Shown here in pieces: positions 1 through 4,305 of a stretch of 6,251 bases of DNA. Every line of letters begins with the position of its first letter. The stretch's first letter is position 1. The translations under genes and the position numbers were made by a program. The DNA comes from Candidatus Aenigmatarchaeota archaeon. Its GTDB lineage: Archaea; Aenigmatarchaeota; Aenigmatarchaeia; QMZP01; JAFGSV01. Where the stretch lies: assembly GCA_030624445.1 (NCBI GenBank), contig JAUXKD010000030.1:1-6251 (forward strand), written 5' to 3'. The notes below the pieces were generated by a model, which made no database searches, was not told the DNA's origin, and saw nothing but the letters and a program-made list of their open reading frames with translations.

Positions 1-305
1 ATCCTGGTGCTTCCTTCGATAACATCCTTTACTCCGGCAATTATGGGACCTTCAGGACCGACTATCCCGAAATCTATTTCTTTTTCGTATTTTTTTGCAA
101 AGTGTGATATTCCCTCGACGGCAAGCCCATCGACTACCTGGTGAATCCCGCCACTTTTCTTGGCAATAGCGATGTTATGTGGATTGGCGTAATTGTCTAC
201 AATGAATAAAACCGGGTCGTAATCCTCGCTTCGGTAAAGGGTATCAATAATCGAAGCTCCCCTGGAACCGGAAGACACAACCATTATGCCGAGTTTTTCA
301 GCCAT
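1..305 (-). CDS. purD: Phosphoribosylamine-glycine ligase (PurD-like), N-terminal part, runs off left edge
   Basis: Reading the minus strand from the ATG at 305 gives about 101 residues, open to the window edge. It starts MAEKLGIMVVSSGSRGAS and has the look of the PurD N-terminal (pre-ATP-grasp) domain: a first beta strand with a Gly-rich loop, then a central DFGIVGPEGPIIAGVKD segment (about residues 81-97) that matches the well-known D-x-x-x-V-G-P-E-x-P-L-x-x-G-x-x-D motif of this family. PurD joins phosphoribosylamine and glycine using ATP in the second step of purine synthesis, in the cytosol. The usual G-G-R-E-H-A loop is replaced by S-G-S-R-G-A-S, so this is a divergent member. The catalytic ATP-grasp domain is outside the window, so the call rests on the N-terminus alone. 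Upstream, TTGAT sits 3 nt before the ATG as a weak ribosome-binding site. An alternative is another ATP-grasp ligase of the same superfamily. Confidence 0.66.
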   Translation of the reverse strand, partial: MAEKLGIMVVSSGSRGASIIDTLYRSEDYDPVLFIVDNYANPHNIAIAKKSGGIHQVVDGLAVEGISHFAKKYEKEIDFGIVGPEGPIIAGVKDVIEGSTR

Positions 306-322
306 ACAATCAATTCGGCAGT

Positions 323-336
323 AAAAAATAAAAAAA
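323..336 (-). promoter_or_regulatory. T-rich TATA-like element upstream of the PurD-like gene
   Basis: On the minus strand this is seven T, one A, then six T, centred about 24 nt before the ATG at 305. That distance fits an archaeal TATA box for a leaderless or nearly leaderless transcript. No convincing BRE is seen before it. The same U-rich run could instead act as a terminator or pause site in a longer leader started further upstream. Both readings are inference. Confidence 0.3.
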
Positions 337-379
337 GGGCGGATACGGAATTGGTGCTCATGAAGATGCAATTTCGCCT

Positions 380-388
380 TTTATATTT
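380..388 (+). promoter_or_regulatory. TATA box of the 410-886 membrane protein gene
   Basis: The sequence TTTATATTT lies with its centre about 26 nt upstream of the ATG at 410, the usual archaeal TATA-to-start-site distance. Transcription would then begin at or next to the start codon, giving a leaderless mRNA. This agrees with the absence of a convincing ribosome-binding motif just before the ATG. Confidence 0.5.
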
Positions 389-409
389 CACCGGAAGTAA
401 GTATTTCCT

Positions 410-886
410 ATGGGAGTCTGGAAAACGAGGGAAGAGGCTTACCACGAGAGCAAGTGGGGCTACGCGGTGGTGGCCATCGTTATCATGATCGTGCTCTCGC
501 TTCTTGGTTCGATATTCTATCTGATAGGCGAAGGTGTTAAAACTTCCGGCATAACCATTGATGCATTTGCTGCGGTCGCTTTGTGGGCGATTATCATCGT
601 GATAATAATCATATTGATTATCCTGGCATGGATCTTCTCCCCGGTGTATGGTTTTTTCTTAGGAATAGGGGAATTAATCTGGGCAATTTTCAGCAACATC
701 TACATACTAGTGCTCGCAATCATACTTTCAGTCATTCTGTTATCAGTCATCGCAGTTTCGGTCTCCAGCAATGTCCCGATAAGCCTTTCAAGCCCTGTAA
801 TCGTTATCATTCTGATAATTCTTCTGATCCTCTTTATACCATTTGCAATCTTCATAATTGACTTGTTCTCACTGGAGCACGAGTGA
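410..886 (+). CDS. Small multi-pass membrane protein of unknown family
   Basis: This encodes 158 residues, dominated by Ile, Leu and Val. A charged cytoplasm-like start (residues 1-16, with K, R, E, H) is followed by hydrophobic spans at about 17-40, 51-76, 96-118 and 128-152. A shorter apolar stretch at 78-94 makes four or five membrane passes possible. The tail ends in acidic residues (L-E-H-E). I recognise no catalytic or transport motif and no family, so no function is proposed. The ATG at 410 is favoured because a TATA box sits 26 nt upstream and because it keeps a charged N-terminus in front of the first membrane span. The gene converges on the uL3 gene with about 80 bases between the two stops and diverges from the PurD-like gene, so it appears to be a single-gene unit. 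Its codon order shows a real protein: the frame is open throughout and the hydrophobic periodicity is clean. Confidence 0.72.
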   Translation: MGVWKTREEAYHESKWGYAVVAIVIMIVLSLLGSIFYLIGEGVKTSGITIDAFAAVALWAIIIVIIIILIILAWIFSPVYGFFLGIGELIWAIFSNIYILVLAIILSVILLSVIAVSVSSNVPISLSSPVIVIILIILLILFIPFAIFIIDLFSLEHE

Positions 887-966
887 ATTGATTGGTTCCT
901 GAAAAGTTATCTCAGTATTAGCTTATGGTTCCCGGGAGAGAAAATTCTGTTCACTCAAGTGCGTTA
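887..966. other. Convergent intergenic region, no clear terminator
   Basis: The 80 bases between the stops of the membrane protein gene and uL3 hold no strong hairpin or long T-run on either strand. The only dyad is a trivial CACT-CA-AGTG at about 952-961. On the minus strand a short T-rich patch (ATTTTCTC, about 937-944) might end uL3 transcription, but this is weak. Confidence 0.3.
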
Positions 967-1950
967 CTAATTCTGGGGATCGAGAGAGATGTACTTTATC
1001 TCAGTTGGTGCGGGGTTTTCGCTCCATCTCATGGCCTTCCTGAGCAGTACGAGCCTTTTCTTGGGACCGGGAACGGACCCCTCCAGAAGTATGTAGTTCT
1101 TCGGGACCTTGCCGTAATTCACGAAGCCGCCCTTCGGCTCCATGCCGTCTTCCTCTATCTTCAGTATTTTCTTGTTGTACTCGGTCCTCGTCTGGAATCC
1201 CAGCTGCCCAGCCTGGGCGATCTTTCCCGGAAGGACTCTTCCCGGGGTAACGGGGCCCATGGTTCCGATGTGCCTCCTTTTGCCCCCGTCCTTCCTGCTC
1301 CTGATTTTCACGCCGAACCTCTTCACCACGCCCGAAAAACCCTTTCCTTTCGTGATGGCCTTGACGTCAATGACCTCGCCCTGGGAGAATACGTCGGCCG
1401 GCACGATCTCTTTGCCCAGCTTTTCCAGGGCATACGCCCACTGTTTCTCGACATCGCCTGAAAGGGGTATCTCGAATACCTCGGGCTTCTTTTTCCCGAG
1501 CCCGGACCCTCTCGGCTGCGTGCTGACCAAGATCCTGACCTCGGCCAGCTGATCGAGCTTCTTTCCGATAAGCTCCTTTTTCATGTGGGGCTTCTTGGGT
1601 ATGTCGAGCTTCCTTTGCAGGTCCTTCGAAAGATTCTCATCCCACACTGTGCCTTCGTTGATCAGGCCCTCCGGGCCTTTCCTGTAAATCTTGATCCCGC
1701 AGATCATAAGAGGTGGGCAGTCGAGAACCGTGGCGGCTTCCACTTTCTCCTTTCCCGAGGTCGGTGAGTCCTTCTTAATGTCGATGTAGCTGACCTGCGT
1801 CATTCCCGCCTTGTAGCCGGCAAAAGCGAGCGGGACTGTCTTTTCCCCCTTCGTTTCGGGGACGGATTTGACAGAGGGGTATATTCTTTTGGCTCTCTTT
1901 TTCGGCCAGAATGCCCTGCTTCCTTTCACGGGTTTGTGTGTCTTAGACAT
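967..1950 (-). CDS. rpl3: Large ribosomal subunit protein uL3, archaeal type
   Basis: This is a 327-residue protein of normal length for archaeal L3, which binds 23S rRNA and reaches the peptidyl-transferase centre. The N-terminus (residues 1-24, H-K-P-V-K-G-S-R then a W-P-K-K-R-A-K-R segment) is the usual basic archaeal start. The core has F-A-G-Y-K-A-G-M (43-50), G-K-G-F-S-G-V-V-K-R-F-G-V (201-213), R-T-E-Y-N-K-K-I-L-K-I (255-265) and a C-terminal G-S-V-P-G-P-K-K-R-L (291-300). Oddly, residues 231-250 read like the bacterial P-G-R-V-x-P-G-K loop and lack the tryptophan of the archaeal/eukaryotic finger. The start is supported by GGAGG at 1960-1964, 9 nt before the ATG. It is the last gene of the minus-strand ribosomal cluster, 96 bases after uS11, and is not followed by L4. 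The stop is TAG. Confidence 0.96.
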   Translation of the reverse strand: MSKTHKPVKGSRAFWPKKRAKRIYPSVKSVPETKGEKTVPLAFAGYKAGMTQVSYIDIKKDSPTSGKEKVEAATVLDCPPLMICGIKIYRKGPEGLINEGTVWDENLSKDLQRKLDIPKKPHMKKELIGKKLDQLAEVRILVSTQPRGSGLGKKKPEVFEIPLSGDVEKQWAYALEKLGKEIVPADVFSQGEVIDVKAITKGKGFSGVVKRFGVKIRSRKDGGKRRHIGTMGPVTPGRVLPGKIAQAGQLGFQTRTEYNKKILKIEEDGMEPKGGFVNYGKVPKNYILLEGSVPGPKKRLVLLRKAMRWSENPAPTEIKYISLDPQN

Positions 1951-2046
1951 AAAGTCTCTCCTCCGGTGAATTCGGTCCCAAATCCACTAATGATTTGTAA
2001 TGTAACCTTGTCTCAGCTGTTCGAATATGATTTTCCTAAAGGCTCC
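1951..2046 (-). other. Spacer between uS11 and uL3 with a strong ribosome-binding site
   Basis: The 96-base gap is long for an archaeal ribosomal operon. It ends with GGAGGAG (minus strand, near 1958-1964) ahead of the uL3 ATG, a different type of site from the GTGAT motifs of the upstream genes. The gap is rich in A and T on the minus strand but has no convincing TATA box, so whether uL3 has its own promoter is open. Confidence 0.4.
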
Positions 2047-2436
2047 TCAGACCCTTCTGCCCCTTCTCCCGCCAGGCTTTCTCGTGGTATCGTGCGGGAC
2101 CGGGGTGACGTCCTTTATCCTGCCTATCCTCAGGCCCGTCCTAACGAGTCCCCTGATGGCGGGCTGCGCCCCCTCTCCAGGGATTTTCTTCTTGTGTCCG
2201 CCGGGGGCCCTTATCCTCAGGTGCACGCCCCTGATTCCCTTTTCAATTGCCTCTTCGGCGGCCCTTCTCGCAGCTTTCATGGCCGGGAAAGCCTTACCTT
2301 TGTCCTTGTCCCTGTCGGTAGCCATGCCTCCGGTAATCCTGGATATGGTCTCTGCCCCGCTTATGTCCGTGATGTGGACGATCGTGTTGTTCTCGCTCGA
2401 ATATATGTGGGCGATTCCCCATTTATCATCCTTCAT
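2047..2436 (-). CDS. rps11: Small ribosomal subunit protein uS11, archaeal type
   Basis: This encodes 129 residues, the normal length for archaeal S11, a platform protein of the 30S subunit that binds 16S rRNA near the E site. Signature segments are W-G-I-A-H-I-Y-S-S (6-14), the [10 protein letters not shown] block (21-30), R-A-P-G-G (76-80) and the typical tail D-V-T-P-V-P-H-D then G-G-R-R-G-R-R-V at the end. The frame is open 15 codons further upstream, but the ATG at 2436 is chosen because it fits family length and because GGTGAT (2441-2446) lies 4 nt before it. This start overlaps the end of uS4 by 11 bases, so the two are likely translationally coupled; the ribosome-binding site is inside the last uS4 codons. 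Confidence 0.95.
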   Translation of the reverse strand: MKDDKWGIAHIYSSENNTIVHITDISGAETISRITGGMATDRDKDKGKAFPAMKAARRAAEEAIEKGIRGVHLRIRAPGGHKKKIPGEGAQPAIRGLVRTGLRIGRIKDVTPVPHDTTRKPGGRRGRRV

Positions 2437-2920
2437 TATTATCACCCTTATTCTGGGATTGTGGTTGGACGTCATGAACAATTATTTTGGCCTCTTCCGC
2501 GGACTGCACGATGTAAGACGGGGACTGGATCGCCCTTTTGTTTATGGTAACGTGGCCGTGCGTTATGAACTGCCTTGCCTGCTTTGACGTGGTCGCAAGC
2601 CCCCTTTTCAATACGATCGTCTGCAACCTCCTTCCGAGTATGTCGTTCACGCTCAGCGCGAGGACATCGTCAAGGCCCTGTCCTTTTTCGAGAAGGCCGA
2701 TTTTCACCAGTTTGTCCAGCAGGACCTTCGTCTTCTCTTCGTCCTGCTCGGCAATCAGCTCCCTCGCCCTTCTCCTGAAATTCCTGAGTACTTCTTGCGC
2801 TATGAGTATTTCCTTCCTTCTTCTCAACCCGAACTCACGGATCAGGTCCTTTCTTGCACCTATTTCCTCCGAATTCCAGGACATCCGCGGGTTCTTGAAT
2901 TTCTTTCTCGTCTTTCTCAT
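2426..2920 (-). CDS. rps4: Small ribosomal subunit protein uS4, archaeal type
   Basis: This encodes 164 residues. S4 is a primary 16S rRNA binder that nucleates assembly of the 30S body. The N-terminal half is the archaeal helical region ([11 protein letters not shown] near the start, then basic helices to about residue 75, and G-L-D-D-V-L-A-L-S at 82-90). The S4 RNA-binding fold lies at about 97-148, with R-R-L-Q-T-I-V at 97-103, [10 protein letters not shown] at 114-123 and P-S-Y-I-V at 134-138. A short polar tail follows. A GTG three codons upstream (2929) is in frame, but that GTG is the first part of a GTGAT motif lying 4 nt before the ATG at 2920. The same arrangement occurs at uS11, so the ATG is taken as start. 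The gap to uS13 is 22 bases. Confidence 0.94.
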   Translation of the reverse strand: MRKTRKKFKNPRMSWNSEEIGARKDLIREFGLRRRKEILIAQEVLRNFRRRARELIAEQDEEKTKVLLDKLVKIGLLEKGQGLDDVLALSVNDILGRRLQTIVLKRGLATTSKQARQFITHGHVTINKRAIQSPSYIVQSAEEAKIIVHDVQPQSQNKGDNNEG

Positions 2921-2942
2921 AACAATCACTTAAACTTCATGT

Positions 2943-3506
2943 TCACTTGTTTCTGGCTTTCGATCTGCTGACTCCGACCGAGGCTGACTTCCTGAACGAG
3001 CTTCTTGTTCTCTGGCCGCGCACGGGCAATCCCTGGGTGTGCCTTATGCCCCTGTAGCACTTCCTTTTCTTCAGCTCGTTTATATCCATCTTCCTCCTCA
3101 ATTCGAGTTTGCTTGAAACGACATGCATGTCTTCCCCGTTCTCGGGATCGAACCTTCTGTTGTACATCCACCTTGGAACGCCGTGCTTTGCTGGGTTTGA
3201 AATCATGTCTTCAATCTTCTTCTTCTCTTCGTCTGACAGGTCACCCACTTTCTTTTTACCGATGCCGCATAATTTGGATACCGCGTTCGCAAAAACGAAG
3301 CTGACCCCGCTTATTTCCCGCAGGGCCCTGTGAACCGTCAGGTTGCCGTCAATGTCTTTCTCGCCCATTCTGATTATCTTTTTAGGACCGCTCTTCTCCG
3401 CGGGCTTCGCCTGTTTTGGTTCTTTTTCTGCAGATTCCTTTGCCTCTTCTTTTTCATCTTCCTCTGCATTTTCACTTGCGTCTTTCTTTTCTTTTTCCTC
3501 TGCCAT
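2943..3506 (-). CDS. rps13: Small ribosomal subunit protein uS13 with charged N-terminal extension
   Basis: This encodes 187 residues. S13 sits in the 30S head, contacts the 50S subunit and the P-site tRNA. The canonical domain begins around residue 44 (I-I-R-M-G-E-K-D-I-D-G-N) and carries a helix-hairpin-like segment (F-A-N-A-V through G-I-G-K-K-K-V-G-D-L, 72-90), M-Y-N-R-R at 114-118, and the conserved C-terminal G-I-R-H-T-Q-G-L-P-V-R-G-Q-R-T (153-167). Residues 1-43 are an extra low-complexity extension of Glu, Lys, Ala, Ser and Asp. The ATG at 3506 is chosen because GTGAT (3510-3514) lies 3 nt before it. A TTG five codons further up is in frame but lacks such a site. This is the first gene of the ribosomal cluster. 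Confidence 0.94.
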   Translation of the reverse strand: MAEEKEKKDASENAEEDEKEEAKESAEKEPKQAKPAEKSGPKKIIRMGEKDIDGNLTVHRALREISGVSFVFANAVSKLCGIGKKKVGDLSDEEKKKIEDMISNPAKHGVPRWMYNRRFDPENGEDMHVVSSKLELRRKMDINELKKRKCYRGIRHTQGLPVRGQRTRSSFRKSASVGVSRSKARNK

Positions 3507-3508
3507 CG

Positions 3509-3515
3509 TATCACA
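3509..3515 (-). promoter_or_regulatory. GTGAT ribosome-binding site deciding the uS13 start
   Basis: On the minus strand the sequence TGTGATA ends 2 nt before the ATG at 3506, with GTGAT at 3514-3510. GTGAT pairs with AUCAC in the archaeal 16S 3' end (GGAUCACCUCCU). The spacing matches those at uS4 (2925-2929), uS11 (2441-2446) and the regulator (3718-3722), which shows the charged extension of uS13 is translated. Confidence 0.6.
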
Positions 3516-3554
3516 TCTCAATTAACTGTTTGACTTAAATGATTAATCCTGCGA

Positions 3555-3562
3555 ATTTAAAT
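3555..3562 (-). promoter_or_regulatory. Likely TATA box of the uS13-uS4-uS11 operon
   Basis: ATTTAAAT on the minus strand would place the start of transcription near 3533, leaving a leader of about 27 nt that includes the GTGAT site. A second candidate (ATTTAAGT, about 3534-3541) would start the RNA inside or after the ribosome-binding site and is less likely. The box is itself palindromic, so direction is inferred from the gene. Confidence 0.4.
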
Positions 3563-3639
3563 AATATGCATATTGCTGGCTTAAATTTAAAAGGGCCGTT
3601 GTGGCTCTTTCTGAAGATTTAGAAGTTCGCCGATAGAAC

Positions 3640-3654
3640 CGAAACGTTTAAATA
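3640..3654 (+). promoter_or_regulatory. BRE and TATA box of the regulator gene
   Basis: CGAAACG (3640-3646) directly followed by TTTAAATA (3647-3654) is a good archaeal BRE/TATA pair on the plus strand. Transcription should start near 3675-3678, giving a leader of about 50 nt that carries most of the operator-like dyads and the ribosome-binding site of the regulator. Confidence 0.65.
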
Positions 3655-3667
3655 TAAGTTTTACATA

Positions 3668-3702
3668 TTTCATAATATAATGAAAATTCACAAAATTGTG
3701 AA
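3668..3702. promoter_or_regulatory. Tandem TTCA-N8-TGAA dyads, candidate operator of the regulator
   Basis: Two inverted repeats lie side by side. The first (3668-3685) is TTTCAT-N6-ATGAAA and is symmetric apart from one base pair in its centre. The second (3687-3702) is TTCACAA-AA-TTGTGAA with 7-bp perfect arms. Both contain TTCA and TGAA separated by exactly 8 bases, with centres 18 bp apart. They cover the expected transcription start (about 3676) and the early leader, where a bound dimeric winged-helix protein would block RNA polymerase. The protein encoded immediately downstream is of that type, so autoregulation is the simplest reading. Binding is inference. Confidence 0.55.
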
Positions 3703-3717
3703 AATCAAGAAAGATGT

Positions 3718-3722
3718 GTGAT
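3718..3722 (+). promoter_or_regulatory. GTGAT ribosome-binding site deciding the regulator start
   Basis: GTGAT lies 3 nt before the ATG at 3726, the same geometry as at uS13. In-frame ATGs at 3714 and 3723 would lie before or directly against this motif, so the ATG at 3726 is preferred. Confidence 0.5.
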
Positions 3723-3725
3723 ATG

Positions 3726-4220
3726 ATGGGGGAATCACCCAAAAACGAATTCATCGAACTTATCGCTGAAATCAACAGGCTCAAGGGTATTGACGAGTTG
3801 ACATCGAAAATAATCGGTATCCTGTTCATTGAACCGGGGGTGGTTTCACTGGACGAACTGGCAAAAAGGACGGGTTACAGCCTGTCAGCAATAAGTACCG
3901 CGATGAAATTATTGGTGAGGTCAAGCTTGATAAAAAGATCGAAGAAACCCAAATCGAAAAAGGTGTACTTTTACATTGAAAAGGATATGATTTCGTTATT
4001 CATGCAAACCCTGAAAATTATTGAAAACAATACATCGATGTTAAAAAAAAGGGTTCCCGGTATCATCGAAAGGTATAAGCTTGAGAAATCGGAAGATTCG
4101 AAGGCGGAGCTGAAGATCGTAGAAAATTATTATGATCAGGTACTGATCACGGGTCGAATAATGAAAAAAATGATTGAAATGTTTGAAAATGTGCAAGCGA
4201 AAGAGGGAATGAAGACTTGA
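3726..4220 (+). CDS. GbsR/MarR-like winged-helix transcriptional regulator
   Basis: This encodes 164 residues from the ATG at 3726 (168 if the ATG at 3714 is used). After an amphipathic first helix, a winged helix-turn-helix spans about residues 26-86: K-I-I-G-I-L-F-I-E-P then S-L-D-E-L-A-K-R-T-G-Y-S-L-S-A-I-S as the helix-turn-helix, and a basic wing K-R-S-K-K-P-K-S-K-K followed by V-Y-F-Y-I. This pattern (low-homology N-terminal helix, S-x-D-E-L-A, wing, then long helices) is typical of the GbsR/OpcR branch of MarR-like regulators, COG1510. The C-terminal half is mainly helical and charged and likely forms the dimer interface. The gene is visibly richer in A and T than its downstream neighbours. 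It heads the plus-strand module and probably controls its own promoter and perhaps the ABC genes. TrmB-type regulators are the main alternative. Confidence 0.82.
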   Translation: MGESPKNEFIELIAEINRLKGIDELTSKIIGILFIEPGVVSLDELAKRTGYSLSAISTAMKLLVRSSLIKRSKKPKSKKVYFYIEKDMISLFMQTLKIIENNTSMLKKRVPGIIERYKLEKSEDSKAELKIVENYYDQVLITGRIMKKMIEMFENVQAKEGMKT

Positions 4221-4263
4221 AGGGGGAGAGATGATGAACAAAAAGGTAGGCCAAGGGGGGAAA

Positions 4264-4272
4264 TATTTAATA
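4264..4272 (+). promoter_or_regulatory. Possible internal promoter before the Ig-like envelope protein
   Basis: TATTTAATA lies after a run of G and A. It would start RNA near 4292, just before AAGGA (4293-4297), which is 8 nt ahead of the ATG at 4306. The stretch 4256-4290 has the composition of intergenic DNA rather than of the gene that follows. If real, the envelope and ABC genes could be expressed apart from the regulator. Confidence 0.3.
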
Positions 4273-4305
4273 AATCAAAATACAAACATGTCAAGGAATG
4301 TTGGT

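Larger units (their letters stand above)
3507..3725. other. Divergent AT-rich control region between uS13 and the regulator
   Basis: These 219 bases hold the promoters of both the ribosomal cluster (leftward) and the regulator (rightward). From left to right they contain the uS13 ribosome-binding site, a likely uS13 TATA box at 3555-3562, a perfect 12-bp palindrome AATATGCATATT at 3563-3574, a 10-bp palindrome TTAAATTTAA at 3581-3590, a possible hairpin at 3590-3610, a BRE/TATA pair at 3640-3654 and two operator-like dyads at 3668-3702. I see no gene in it. Confidence 0.6.

Noticed and set aside
952..961. CACT-CA-AGTG dyad as a terminator for uL3
   Set aside because: A 4-bp stem with a 2-base loop is too small, and no T-run follows it.
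925..1552. Long open frames on the plus strand opposite uL3
   Set aside because: They lie antisense to a complete, well-conserved uL3 gene, show no recognisable family or ribosome-binding site, and arise from its GC-rich codon pattern.
1936..2933. Plus-strand open frames of 130-200 codons opposite uS11 and uS4
   Set aside because: The minus strand carries clear ribosomal proteins over the same bases. The plus-strand translations are low in recognisable structure and follow codon mirror effects.
3330..3533. Hydrophobic-looking plus-strand frames opposite the uS13 N-terminus
   Set aside because: The Phe/Ser/Leu richness is just the complement of the Glu/Lys codons of the charged uS13 extension.
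3587..3829. Minus-strand 80-codon frame across the divergent promoter region
   Set aside because: It covers the BRE/TATA pair and operator-like dyads and overlaps the regulator antisense, with no family match or ribosome-binding site.
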